In this document: positions 43,101 to 55,654 of the stretch, in pieces
Position numbering within the stretch: position 1 is the first letter of the stretch
Layout: every line of letters starts with the position of its first letter
NCBI RefSeq assembly: GCF_023278565.1
Contig: NC_064672.1
Coordinates: forward strand, 3,100,001 to 3,164,000
Reading direction: 5' to 3'
Origin: Colletotrichum lupini
Lineage: Eukaryota > Ascomycota > Sordariomycetes > Glomerellales > Glomerellaceae
DNA: 64,000 nt
Made by a program: the position numbers and the translations under genes
The notes under the pieces: model-generated
The model's database searches: none
The model's input: only the letters and a program-made list of their open reading frames with translations
Told to the model about the DNA's origin: nothing

Positions 43101-46100
43101 CCCATGGCCTCGCCCTCGGTGGCCTCCTCTCACACCAGCAACGACAGCCCGTTTTTTAATACCTCGTCAAACCAAAGAAATCCACACACACCCCTTATGG
43201 CACCTTCACACCCTCTTCTCCAACTCTCCGCTGATTCTTGAACCATCAACTGTGGCTGGCCTCTTTTGAATCCCCCTTTGACTACGGACAGCCAACCCCA
43301 CTCCAACCTGTTGCGCTGGTGCTGCTGCAGGGCTCGAGTCTGTTTACTGAAGGCTACAGTAACAAAACCTCATTGTTTCTCTTGGGCCAGAAACTTTGCT
43401 GCTACGGTCAAGGATGATGATGACATGAGGCAGACGCGGGAAGGCAAGTGTTGGAAGTAGGAGCTCCGCGCTGAACTCAAGACCTAAATCCTGGGCTCGG
43501 CATCCCATCCATGGCTCAATTCACTTTCAGCAGTCAAGGTGCGTATATCACTACCTTACGTATCACCTAGTCCCATAATCAGTAGATGAGGTCTGTGAGC
43601 TGCTGCTAAATGAAGACAAAAAGAAGCTTAGTCAATACTACACATCATCAGCGAAACCACGAAAAGCTTTATGATTCCTCGACGAGGGGGCTTTCATGTT
43701 CGAACACGCACCAGCAAACCCCCAGACGAGACAGGAGGGGGCTGGACAAAACATCAGCACGGCCAGGAGATGTATCCTTGTTCTTGTCTGCTTCAGCACG
43801 AGACCGCATCGCGTCCCATTCGCGTCTGCAGCGAAAGCGTCCAATCAGCATCTCTGGACTGAGAGCTTTGTGAGCGAACTCACTCGAACTCGCTTTCTCA
43901 GCTGACCTGCGGCCACAACCCGCTCCATCTCGTTAGTGTAAGTATCGAGCTTGAGAACACAAAAGTGAGAAACCAAGGTGCAGAGTCTAGCTGAAGCCTC
44001 GAGTAAGGTACGGCCCAGGCCAAAAACGGTTGATATCCAGCTTTGGGGAAGTGTAGGTATTGTCCCCGAGTTTCCTGATATCGACCTCGTTGTATCTCTC
44101 TGTCAACCTTCCCCGCGCTTTGGCAGCTTCTCCTCTTTCTTTCCTTCTGTCATATGGGTGATGGTGTCGTCAACTCATCATCAGGATCGACCCTGCGCCT
44201 CTGGTCGAACTCTGCTCACACACTTCTGCATCTGTCTGCTGCCTCCAAGATGCGTACCAGGTTATCCCTGTTGGCGACGGATGTTGAACTGCATTCAAAC
44301 AGAACACGGCGGCACTCGCACGCGTACACGGTTTCCCGACGACGACACCCCTCAATCACCTACCCACTTTGGGAAGCTAGGCGAAGCTACAATGCTTACC
44401 CACCGACGGCAGCTCCTGGCGGAGTCTCTATACATAATCAGGTCACAAAGCTGCATGCCAAGCACGAGGGCGCGGAGAATTATCAAAGGACCAGGGGACA
44501 AAGATGACTGTGTGCGATGCAAGCCAGAAACACATTGCGCAGTCAGAAGAGGGAATTGCAGCAGCCTCATCGGCGGTGGCAGCGTCAACACTCAGCAAAT
44601 GGACGACAATATCAAGGCCAAGGTCCGAAAATCTCATGTCCCGGCTTGTCCTGCCCTACGCTCACTCGAGCCGGCTTGCCAGCTCCCCCCCCCTTGGTGG
44701 CCATACGCAGCGCTGCTCATGCATTGTCTTGCGTGTCGTGCGCATCCTGTCAGTGAGGGGCCTTGCCACCGGATACTGGTCTCCTCTTGTTCTCGTCTCG
44801 CTTCGACGATACCGCAGTCCAACCCCCGCTCTTGCTCTTTAGCTCGTATTAGAGCCTAGTACGGATACTGTAGGTATGCGGTTACGGTTGATTTTTCTCC
44901 ATCTATTTCTTTTGGATACACAAGCCGTAGGTGTTGGGTCACGGTACAGCCCCTTGAGCTGTGGTAATGATTGGGTTAAAACTTCTACTTGTAGCTGACA
45001 GTAACACGAAGCCGATACTGGCGCGGGAAGTACTGATACAAAACACCAGCTCAAGGTTGACTGGGAATGCCACAGTAGGTGCTGGCCGATTGAAAGATGT
45101 CGGGATCCTCGACAATGGTGACCCCAAGCCAAACCACCATGCAGCCTTTTCTGGTTCTGGGAGAGGGATCGGTAGATTTTCTTACATCACTTCTCGCCCC
45201 CAACTTCCGATTTCCAACTGTCTTTGCTGCAGCATCCATCATCCGGCATCCTGGCCTTCTAGCATCTAGCATCCACAGACAGCACACCCACATCCACATC
45301 CCACATCCCTCGTTCCTCATTCCTCATTCCTCGTTCGCCTCTGCCGTCAGTTCATCTTGAAGTCTGATTCTACGCCAGTGTGGGATTTCCCCATCTTGGC
45401 CCAATGCTGACTAGCCGCCTTCGCCACAGTTCCCGGGTTTGCACCCCCTCATATCCCCATCACCACCCCCCCCCCCCTTGGCCCTTGCCGGGATTCTGGG
45501 AGTGGGAGGAGTCCCTGTGGGCGTGGGCGTGCAAGCACCCCCTCGCGCCACTTGATCTGTGGGCTGGGACCGCGGACTGGACTGGGCTGGGCTTGGACAC
45601 AAACAACGCGCACCCCCCTGTGCTCATCCCCCTCCATGTGTCATCTCTTCTGATACGCGCTGGTTGTAAATGAAATAAACCAGGCTCACTGTCATTCTCC
45701 ACCACAGGCAACGCACCTTGACCACCATCCATTCCGCACCGAGCCTTATCCTGAACTATCCGTAAACGGCCGGGCCATCACCTAGACTCGTATGCCTCTC
45801 TCTGTCCTTTGCTTTCCCCTACTATCCGCACTTATCACTTTGTGGGTGGTGCTTGCGATTCAAATTTGCCAGGAGAGTTGGAGACTTCCTGGGTGTCTCC
45901 TGAGTATCCGTAGGAACTCTACGGCCTTGGATGGACCTGGGCATCCATACTATGATTCCTGCACGCCTCGTCGAATCAGCTGGGCCTTGCTGGAGTGGTT
46001 CATCTCCTTTCCCGCGTCTCCATCCAGCATCTGCATCTGCATCAGTATCCGCACCTGCAACCCCCGGCCGGGGTTCCTTGGGAAAGGGAAATGGTGAAAT

Positions 46101-46312
46101 AACGAAAGAGGGAGACAGACACGCGCACACACGCAGGACTACACTACTACTATGTAGTGTACTCTGTTGAGAGGAGCAACCTACACCACACACACACACA
46201 CATTGCAGATTTCCATATCCAGGCACTTGCACATTGTACTTTTACAGGACACACCCCCGTCACTCTTCCCGCTCGTGGGCCCGCGGATTCCCAAAGAACA
46301 GAAGCCGTTCAA

Positions 46313-46362
46313 TGCCTGCCTGCCTGCCTGCCCCCTCCATGACCATGACCATGACCATGATC
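46313..46362 (+). repeat. Two adjacent short tandem repeats (TGCC)n and (CATGAC)n
   Basis: Four or more TGCC units are followed after a C-rich spacer by CATGAC repeated with the last copy degenerate. It is non-coding as far as I can tell. Confidence 0.75.
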
Positions 46363-47257
46363 CATCCTCATCCTCCCAGAAACCACATATTACAATACCC
46401 ACAGTTACGCCCTGGCTCTCGTTACTACTCCAGCAATGCATCGGCACATCGTCAGCACCTGGCGCTTTGATTCATACCATATCCTTCCGTGGAGGTTTCG
46501 AGGCTCCGGAGATCTACAGTACAGGTCAAAAGGAAGGGACGTTGGGGGTCAGTGTCACTTTCAAGTTCTGGCTTAGTCTAGACTGTGATCCCGCCTCGAG
46601 TACGTACGGATACTCCGTATCTGTATCCGTACTTCGATCCCACGATGCGAGTTGTCCGTCCATCAGCCTTGCTTGCTGTGCCAACCCAGAACAGCACTCT
46701 CAGCCCTTCCCAATCTTGCCTTACGTGGTCGGCACTAAATACGTCTTCATGTCTAAATGAGGCTGGGCCCGTTCGTGGAGCTGGGTCCATCACCGTACGC
46801 CCCGCCCTTGGTCTGTACTACGAATCCCGATATGGATGGAGACAGTACAGGATTGCGAGGTAAGGTATCTGAGACTGGGAGAGACGAGGGCGAGGACGAT
46901 GGATGATGAGCCCTCGCGGGCCATGGTATGTAATACCTCTGCTTTCCTTGACCTGGGCTCGCTTTTCCCTCGCTATCCACTAAGTATTCGTACACACCTA
47001 TCCGTACAACGGCATCGTTGCTAGCTGGTCTGTTCCTTGCAAGCTGCCGTCCCTTACTAGTCCCAGCTGGGCACGGAGTTGCCTCTCATTCTCTCTCTCG
47101 AGGCCCTGGGGCTCGGGTCCAGGTCTGGGTCTAGGTCTCTGGACCTCTGGGTCTCCGGGTCCCTCTCGTCCTTTGGGAAAGGAAAGTGAAGTACTCCGTA
47201 CCTCAGACTACTACCTATGTGCCTGCCTTGCGGGTAGAAGCCGCTGGTGTTGCCGCT

Positions 47258-47285
47258 TGTGCTGGTGCTGGTGCTGGTGCTGGTG
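47258..47285 (+). repeat. (GGTGCT)n hexanucleotide repeat
   Basis: Four units of GGTGCT/GCTGGT phase upstream of the Pro/Gln-rich gene. It lies outside any coding frame I support. Confidence 0.7.
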
Positions 47286-47910
47286 GGTGGGAGTCTGAGA
47301 AAAAATACGTACCCCCCTCTCGGGCGTGAAATGGAAAGAGAGGTGTCCAGGGCAGATGAAGGTAGGTGTGTATGTACATAGTACTCCTCGGTACGGAGTA
47401 CGGCGTGTGGTGTCTGTGAGGTGGTGTCTGTCCCTTTCCCTTCCCAGTCCAACCCAAGTCTCTTTCCCAACTTGGAGCTGGCCGCCCTTCCAGCTTCGCG
47501 CCTGTAAAAAAGGTTATTTCCACCACCTGCACCCACCATACCTTCATTTGTTCTTTCCTACCTTTTACCTCACCTCTCGCCTCGGGTTTTTTCTTCAACC
47601 TTTCTTCACCTGTCTTCCTTCCACCCATCTTCATCTTGACTGGCCAGCCAGCAGCTTTTTTCCTCACTTTTCCACTTCTTGACCTTCCTTCAAACTCCCC
47701 TTTGTCTCAATTTCTTCTCCGACTGCTCGCTGCCTTCTTCTTCTTCACCAGCAGCTTGAGCTTCAGCTTCACTTTCTTGACTCGACACGATTCCATACAC
47801 AACAACCCGAGGAAACAAAACAAAAAAACACACATCAACCCCAGAAACAAAATCAGCCACCCATGTTGTCTGATTTCAACTTCAACAACTTTTGAAAACA
47901 CCTGGAGCAC

Positions 47911-47940
47911 ATGAGTATACATGACCATGCTCACAGTTAA
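47911..47940 (+). promoter_or_regulatory. uORF overlapping the start of the Pro/Gln-rich protein
   Basis: A nine-codon frame, ATG at 47911 and TAA at 47938-47940, in a different phase from the main ATG at 47921, which it overlaps. It lies ten bases before the main start, so it is almost certainly in the transcript and could limit translation. Confidence 0.5.
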
Positions 47941-49449
47941 GCAGCCAACACACTACGGCTACAAGTCCGTCCATGACCTACCTACTCCGCCCTCGACATC
48001 CCGACCCTCGCCTCCCTTGGCTTACCAAGACCACCCTTCGCACAAGTTGCTGCCGTCCATTCCCCGTAGTCACAGTCCAGCTGGCCAGCCTATGTCGGCA
48101 CATCATCGTGGCCTGCCTCCCCCGGCGGCCATGACTTTGCCGCCCCAGCCGCCTCACGCAAGCTCGGCTCCTCCTCCGCCACCTCCGGCGCCCCAATCCA
48201 TCGGCCAAGCTCAATCTAGCCATGGCCACCTGATGGGTCAGCTGCCCGGACCGCCGCCGCAGTGGCAAGGCGCCGAGGATTCCATGAGGAGCTGGCTGGC
48301 AGCAAAGACAGAAGAGGAGCGCAGGAGACAGGAGGAAGAGAAGACGAGGCAAGAGACTCTGCGCCTAGAGCAACGGCGCATCGAGGCCGACATGCTACGA
48401 ACCTCGTTGAGCGGCGGAATCCCCCCGCCCATCGTTCCTCTCGTCTTTGCCGGAATGGGAGGCGGTGTTCCTCCTGCGGCTCTGGAATGGGCACAGCAAT
48501 TTCTCGCTCAGCAGGGACAGCCTCAGCACCCCCAGCTGCTGCCGTCCCAAGGTCCTCTTTCTCCTGAGCATCGCCGCGATTCTCAGTCCCAGCCCTACGG
48601 TCAATATGCGGGCGTCCCTTCGACGCCGAGCTCCGCCCCCGGACCTCACGGATTCCCCGCCTACCCGGGCTCTCCCCAGCGGGGAAGGGCAACGACTTTG
48701 TCCTCGACTGGCTCGGTGTCCCGGCCACTGGGATCTAGTAACCTTCCGAGCCTCAACACGAACGTCCCTCATTCTGGCCCACCAGGCCCGTCGGCACTGC
48801 AGAGCCACCAGCACGCAGCAGCGCAGTCTGCGCAGTCTCAACAAGAGGCCCAGCCGAGCCCGTCCATCTACTTTCATCACTGGCACCCGCCGACATCCCA
48901 AGCCGGAGGTGGCTCTACTCAGCCTGCGACACCCTCCGGTGCGTCCAGCAAGACCAAACGAAAGAGAGAGTCGCTTTAGGCTAACCTTGGCTGGTGTGGC
49001 CGTTAGGGGAGTCTCCTAGGAACAAGCGCAAGGCCACAGGCCCGCAGCCAGCCCCTCCACCGCCAAGTCAACATCAACGCTTACGGTCGCCTCCTTTCCA
49101 CGGTGGATCAGCGCTTGAGAACCCCCCGCCGGGGCGAAGACGCGGGCATACACGACAGCGTAGCGATCTTTCGTCGTACCGGCCGACGGGTCGTGGCCGA
49201 GGTGAGAGTTTCGGGACGCCTCGAGGCATGTCTCCTCAAGTCGCAAGCTTCAGCACGGCCCCGGAATACGGTAGCGCCAGTTCGGTTTCTGCTCAGCAAC
49301 AGCAACAGCAGCAAGCACCAAGAAGTGTTGGTGGACATTCGGTATCATCCTTGTTGTCCGAAGAGCCATCGCACGCAGCTCAGTACGGGCCGACGCCAAC
49401 GGAAGCTTATCAAGGGCAGGGCGAGGAGCGACGACGATCGCCGTTGTGA
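47921..49449 (+). CDS. Pro/Gln-rich, low-complexity fungal protein with a conserved charged core, two exons
   Basis: I do not recognise a named family. The exons are 47921-48938 and 49007-49449, joined through a 68-bp intron (donor GTGCGT, branch GGCTAACC, acceptor TTAG), giving 486 aa. Reading through would stop at 48979 after 352 codons. The N-terminal 115 residues are Pro/Ser/His-rich. Residues 121-162 form a highly charged helix (EEERRRQEEEKTRQ core), followed by SLSGGIPPPIVPLVFAGMGGG (about 162-182), the part most likely to be conserved. The remainder is Ser/Pro/Gln-rich with basic patches (KRKATG near the exon junction, GRRRGHTRQRS) and a run of seven Gln. The composition suggests a nuclear transcriptional or scaffold protein; this is inference. 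A second in-frame ATG lies two codons downstream. Confidence 0.78.
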
Positions 49450-52400
49450 GGGGTGAACGGACGAGACGGACGCGTGGGGTCGCAGGATCAGCAGCCATGC
49501 GACAGGCAGCACTGATTAAAATTTGGCTCGGGCCAATTTTACGACTTGTTTCAGCCATACCATCACGGCGAAATTTCGCGAAACGAGATGCATGAGTACG
49601 ACATTTTCTTCCGAATTTTTCGCTTCTATTGGATTCATTCCGCCACGTTATTTTTCAGCCTTTCCAACCCTCATGGCTGGAAACAGCGCGGGGGGGCGGG
49701 AAAAGCCGACACAGCATTCGACGGCGGCTTCAGATTGCCGTCGATGACTTCGATTTCACAGAGAGAGAGAGGCATGGATTTCTCCTCCCAGCTTGACGCC
49801 TTTCCAGAAGATCTGGAACCGGAGGCGCGCATTCTTCACTTCTTCAAAAGGCATGCACGGGTCACGGCACTTCTTCATTTCTTTCTATTCTTTCTTCTTC
49901 GTTTAGGCGGGCGGGTACATCCATAGCCGACGAGCCTCGGGTTTTATATGGATTCAATTTTTCTGCTTCTCTTTCTTCCCACACCTGGTGTTTTGATGTG
50001 TATGGTACTGTCAACACTGCATTTTTTTTGTTTGGATGTACCTATAGCTGTCGGGTGTGGTGAAATCATCAACGGCCGGCCAAAATCCACCTGCGAGGTG
50101 AGACTCACCAAGGGGGTTTGGTGAGAGCATTAAGACTCAGGTTGGAGTTATTTCATTTTTCGACTTCTCGATTTGGACAAGTTTTTCTCGAAATGGAAGG
50201 GTGGACTTTGGCAATATCTTCACTCTTGTTGGCTTCTTGAAATCTAGGGCTGGCTTCTTTTGGGCAATCTTACATGTATCATGATACCCTGCAGAAAAGA
50301 CAAAAAACAAGACAAGACGCATTTTTGCAGAGACGGACAGACGTGTTTCAACCCCTTGGAGATTGATACCTTATCTCGCTTGTTTGATTATTGCGCGTTG
50401 GGGGTGTGGGAAGCCCGGAGGGGTGATTTGGGTAGGGGGCCGGGAACCAGGGTAATTAGATGACGCCCTGCACCGAGTTATCCTAGGTATTACCCCTCTT
50501 CTCTTCTCTCACTCTCTCGCCATTTCGTGGCTTGACCCCCCTTGCCGGCCGGAAATGGCCAAAGGCCAGGACAATGATGAAGGAAGATTGAGAAAGTGTG
50601 ATGAAAAGTCACTCACCAGCTTCGGACGTTGCATTACCTACCTAAGCACCTGGGCCACTAGGCACTGGGTCGACATGGCGCGCGACCAAACTTCATCACT
50701 TGAGTGGGAGTGTGCTGCACTAACGCTGAGAAGGGATGACGATGGTATAGCAAAGCTGGATTAAGCTCGGGGCGGGAGATTAGCATCCCCTCCGCGATGG
50801 AGATGAGGAGTGGAGAATCTTGGCTTCTTTTCGTTTTTTTTTTCCCTTAGGTGCCTGGGCGTCTGTCTTCTTTTTTTTCCCTCAGTGGTAATGGGTAATC
50901 ATGGCCCGCGCTCTTTTTGCATCTCGGTGGGGCCTGGCTGCCGGGCGAGCCCCGTCCGCCGCCGCCCTTCCGCCCGTCGCCCGCCGCCGTGGGTGGCCAT
51001 GGGCCATTGCCCGTGCCGGGTGCCCGGACCTCGAGGTTGCGTCGACGTCGGTAATGAGAGTTTCGCTCCCTTTTTTTTTTTTCTCCCACAATGTTGGTTG
51101 CGTTGGGGGTGGGTTTTGTGCCTGGCATCCCATCCCGATCTGGTCAAGGTCAAGATGCACACCCGAGGCAAGCCTAAGCCTGTATAGGTGCGGATTTTCT
51201 CAAGTTCTGTCTGGGCGAACATGTTGTTGGATAATGGGACGATTGGGGATGATTGACGTCTTTTTTTTTTGTTGGTTTGGTGTTTTTCTGTACGCGCGGA
51301 TCGGGTTGGGGACAGTGCGTCTCGAAACCGGGTGACTGGATGAGTATGTGCCACACGGGGGCGTTCAACCGCGTCGTTGGCATTGGTCCAGCCGATTCAG
51401 CGTCCGGCTTCTTTGTTGAATCGATGTTCATCCGCGCTGACTTCAACTACGGGTAGCTGATATTCTTTTGGTGATTTAGCTTGCCTGCTCTCAACGTGGA
51501 AAAGGCAATGAGGCAACGAAGAGCACCGTTGCCAGGAGCGATGCACACGCGGGAAGGTAGCCAGTAAATCAGGATACAAGTGTTTGGCGCTATGTGAGGT
51601 ACCTAAGGTAGGTATACTTAGGCGGGGCAAGTGACTTTTTACGCAGGACAGGTCCCAATTCTGATTCAACCCGAAACAATGGCAGGTATTCGCTTCCATT
51701 CCGTGAGTCCGTACCGGATGGGGGTAGGTAGCACGGGGGCATGAACCACCAGCATGACAGGTACCTCGAGAAGAAAAAAAAAGGCCCGCCAGCCCTGACT
51801 TTGACGCAAGTCTAATTAATTGTCCGTAGCTTCGCTTCGTTTCGTTTTGTTTTTCTTCACGTCTCTCTACTCTCGACTTGACATGTCAGAGAGATCTCCA
51901 TTCGTCGAATCGTCACTCCTCCTAGCGGGGAGGAATGTGGGCATTTGTTTTGGATTTCACCGTCAGTGTTCGAGACCATTTCGGGCGTGGGCAACGAACT
52001 CACTAGGTTGTGGGCTTGATTTCCTGATTGGGATTCTGACCGGTCCTGGCGGTGCTACCAGGTTTACGAGTGTACGAATGCGTACTTGGGTATGAATGGG
52101 GTTGCCCTTTCTTCTGTACGCAGTAAGTGGCAATTCCCCGTCTCGCCTGCGGACATCTTCTCTTTTACGCTTGGGGTCGACAATGACATTTGCGGTATTG
52201 TTTGTTTGTTGAATATGAGGCAAGGGGGTAACGGAATTTGTACAACAGGTGGGCAGGCATGGGCATGGAAGAGCTGAGAGAGGGGCGTAGCCTCCCAAAT
52301 GCTTGTTTATCTGTACCTAATCCGTACAATACTGGTGGCTGGGCATGGGTTCATCGTTAGGCGTACGAATACGTGCGTCTGGAAAGGGACGCGTTGGCAG

Positions 52401-54667
52401 AAAGGCGTAATCATGTCAGAACGAAGATGAAGGTCCCGGGATATGGAAATGGGACGGCATGCGAAACCTGCTACTAGTTCATCAAGGAACCCGCGGGCCG
52501 TTATCTCTTCGTTTGGGCGTCGTCGAATCAGCTTCGGCTTGGCTTGGCTTGACTTGACTACCTGACCGAAAGTGTATATCTCGGCTATTGCAGGAGAGAA
52601 GGGGGCATTCGTACGGACAGCTGAGGTTCGTCTTAATGATCCGCCACATATAGGGCTGCCCTGTGCCGGCCGGTGGTGATGGCGCGGCGCGCACGGATAT
52701 GGGTTCAAGCGTTGTGGGGGGTGAGGTGCAAGCTACTCAGGCGGGGAGCCTCGGGACGGGGGGGGCCGTGTTGAGACCCGAAATCCAGAGCGCCGGCCGG
52801 CGTCCGTGGCGTTTTTTTTTTTTTTATGAGTGCTACAGAATTGGACTCATTGCCTGTGCGTTTCGCGCGTCTGTTTTTGTTGGCGCTTAACAAAGGTGAG
52901 TTTGCTGCGTTGCGGTCAAAGACGTGAGCAAATTGCTTAGACGGCACATTAGATCCAGTAAGTAGTAGGGAGTAGTCTTTCTAACCTTGATATCTTGGAA
53001 TCCTGAACTTGGCTAGATGGAATGACTCGATTCAATACTACCCGGCGTGACATCTCAGGCGCTCTTGACTCGGGTTTGTCTGAGTTGCCAGTGAGGTCCG
53101 GCGATGCCATGGCGTCAACAATCACGACAGAGTCATTTGCAACGCCTAGGTTGAAGCTCGCCATCTGTTCTCCACGTCCATGCAGCCAGCGTCCTTCACT
53201 CCGCTCTTCGATGGTGAAGCCTCTTTCATTGACGCATCATTTGGGAGGCTCGGGAGTCTGGGAGCCACCATGCAGGGACGATCAACGATCCAGATTGGCA
53301 GATACTACCCTCAAAGGCGACCAGCCGCCTCTATCAACCCGGTTCTGGAAAATCATCCGTCGAATGCAACTTTGCAAGTTTTACCGACCTGTCAGGACTC
53401 GGGATTGCCCATCCACGAACGGATTGCGGAGTACGGAGTACACGGTACAAGAAACCTGATGTCGGAGCAAGTGGGGTTTCCTCTCCCAACGCTGGAGTCT
53501 TGGAAGTTGGAGATGGACTCTTGCTGATCTTTCCCCTTATCGAAACGGGAAGACGCATCTTATCAAGGAAATCAACGACCGAATTCCGGTTTTCTCAACA
53601 TCATACGATATTACCCCAGTGCCAGGATATTTAAAGTATCCAGCCAGCCATGGAGGCTTGCAAGATCTGAGCACATACCAGCGGACAGATCGGGGAAGCA
53701 AGCAAGTGGGAGGCGGAATAGGATGCCGGTCCACACACGTGGCCGCCTTCTTATGACCACTGCCACTCTCATTGGCATCGCCATATGCTCTCTGAGGCGC
53801 ATGCTCTACGGAATATACAGAGAACATGACATGGGAATAGTGGCAGCGGCAGTAGCAGTCACAGAAATTCCAGAAGTAGAGTGGAGATACCGTAGACCGG
53901 CAACCTATCTTGTTACCCACTCGGCAAGGCTAGGGGTACACCGTACACAGGAGCGCCTCTTTTGTCCTCGGGGGCCACGTGAAATTGGTAGGACAGCCGC
54001 CACCGAGTTGGGTTTGGATCTTGCTTGGAACTAATTTGCGGACATTTGCGATTTGCACGGAATTCACAGCTGTTCGACTAGATTGCTGCCTCGCCGTCTC
54101 GGATATTGAGGTGACATCGTTCACTGGGCATGGCGGTTAGGGGTAGGTAACGACATATCGGCAACCGGAGCAATCGACATGGTTAGTCTATATGCAAAGT
54201 GCCGCAGCATGCCTTGGTAATGAGGATGATCTCAAGACAATGGAGACAATGAATACTTGACTACTTCCAATCTAGTTGAGGTCGTTGCAATTGTTAGCAT
54301 GATTTAGAGCCACGTGCTCAGTGTATGTCGTAAAAGACCCTATGAGTATGGATGAAATCTAGCTGATTAGTACATAGCAAATTACGTCGTTCTACTTTAT
54401 CTGATATTCTCAATGAGATCTCTCATATAGATGTATTAGGGGCGTGCTAGTTTCTCTGTAACTCTTTTGAATCATGCTCGTGATCTGTCAGGCCATTGTC
54501 CTGTTATCCAATACTTCTCAACATTCTCACGCGTCATGGGAAAAGCAGCGTGAACAAGAGGCAACTCTCCAAAGACATCTCGTTCTTTCCAGATCACTCT
54601 CTATTGATGGAGCAGTCGATTCAGACTACCTCGCTCTGGAACTGGTACGAAATAAGGTCATGTAGGT
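49450..54667. other. Gene-free stretch downstream of the Pro/Gln-rich gene
   Basis: About 5.2 kb with only short unrecognised frames. It includes homopolymer T/A runs (for example near 51070, 51263 and 52814), a CCTAAGGTAGGTA cluster at 51599-51622 and a TACGGAGTA site at 53432-53440. From about 54.1 kb the DNA becomes visibly more A+T-rich. Confidence 0.5.
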
Positions 54668-55087
54668 CTAGAGACGTGGTGTGGGCCGTGATCTGTCTGG
54701 ACTAACAAGCCAGAGTGCCTTGATATGAGCCACATGCTCAACCCAATTCTTGAAGAACAAAATACGACATTGAACTATAAGCAGTAAGAATGATAAAGCA
54801 CCTACAAGAAAGCGTGTCTCCCGAGTCTGGGCAAGACTCGTGATGTGTGGCTGCTGTTCTATCGAAAAAATATAGTCAACTTTGGCCTCTCCTTCTGTCA
54901 CATACGACCATACCCATTGGAAAACTCGGGATCCCGTCCGCTCTCCCATAGATAAGCCAATGAGGGCCGTATTAGTAGTTGGGTCGGTGACGACCAGCGA
55001 ATACCTGGCGTTGTATGTTTTTGATCCCTCTTTGGAGGTGTTTTGATGTTTTCGTAGTGGTGGGTGACGATGCCGTAACGATGGGAG
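54668..55087 (-). pseudogene. Possible decayed coding fragment of unknown family
   Basis: The minus-strand frame from 55087 to the stop at 54668 is open for 139 codons and has protein-like content, for example KTYNARYSLVVTDPTTNTAL and GSRVFQWVWSYVTEGEAKVDY, then a hydrophobic segment (FLVGALSFLLLIVQC). It is preceded by a TGA at 55090-55088. Two other frames just upstream also look protein-like (KCLTPIVTASSP in one, YLFEVSTSCGS in another), as expected if a gene lost phase here. I cannot name the family or find a start or clean splice sites. Confidence 0.22.
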
Positions 55088-55654
55088 TCAGGCATTTTGT
55101 TTGTGGTGGACCCACAGCTTGTGCTAACCTCGAACAGGTACTGCGAGGTATGATCAAGTGTTTTGTCGGAGTAGGTTCCTATCAAATAGAGGAAGCGGAA
55201 GAAGGAGGCAAGGTTTTTGGAGTCCTTCGTCCTGCGCCTGGATTTGCATGGTGCACTTTATCGTGATGACTAGGGGCTGCAGAATGCAGATAGATACAAT
55301 GGCCAAAGGGTTAAATACGAAAAGGAGTTGTTTTTACCAAGTTCATTCACTAAATCCAGGAACTGTGATCCGGCGTCTTTGTTTCTCAGTTGCTATTCCA
55401 GGAGGGGGTTTGATAACCATATCTGAATTATCTGTATACTTGCAAACGAAAACTCGATTCTTACGCCGTCTTTGAAACAGAGTAACACGTGAACTATATG
55501 CAGGAACAACCATGTTACGGACACCTACAAAAGAGTATCCTTGAGCCAGTGCAAGTGTCGTTGCCCTGCGTCGACAACGTGATGAATCCTCTCTGGTGGC
55601 TACTTTCAACAGAGTTTTCATAACTATTTCGGCCACCTGTTTTCATTAAACTGA

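Larger units (their letters stand above)
30792..47920. other. 17-kb gene-free region
   Basis: No frame here matches a family I recognise, and frames are short (the longest is 293 codons at 43978-44859, without convincing coding character). Landmarks are: a CT-rich tract (about 32280-32355); GT-rich DNA (33515-33600); a run of 17 C (33777-33793); GA-rich DNA (33825-33960); short tandem repeats at 35861-35884 and 36686-36707; a (TGG)n run at 40087-40118; repeats at 46313-46362 and 47258-47285; and six TACGGAGTA-type sites. The last 400 bp are pyrimidine-rich leader-like sequence for the gene at 47921. Confidence 0.5.

Noticed and set aside
43104..43241. 45-codon frame with a good start context (CCCATGGCC), and a nearby ATG followed by a GTGCGT donor at 43511
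   Set aside because: No downstream exon of any length could be chained in phase, so I cannot support a gene.
43978..44859. 293-codon plus-strand frame, the longest in the 17-kb desert
   Set aside because: It is cysteine- and arginine-scattered without domain order, and other phases are open over much of it.
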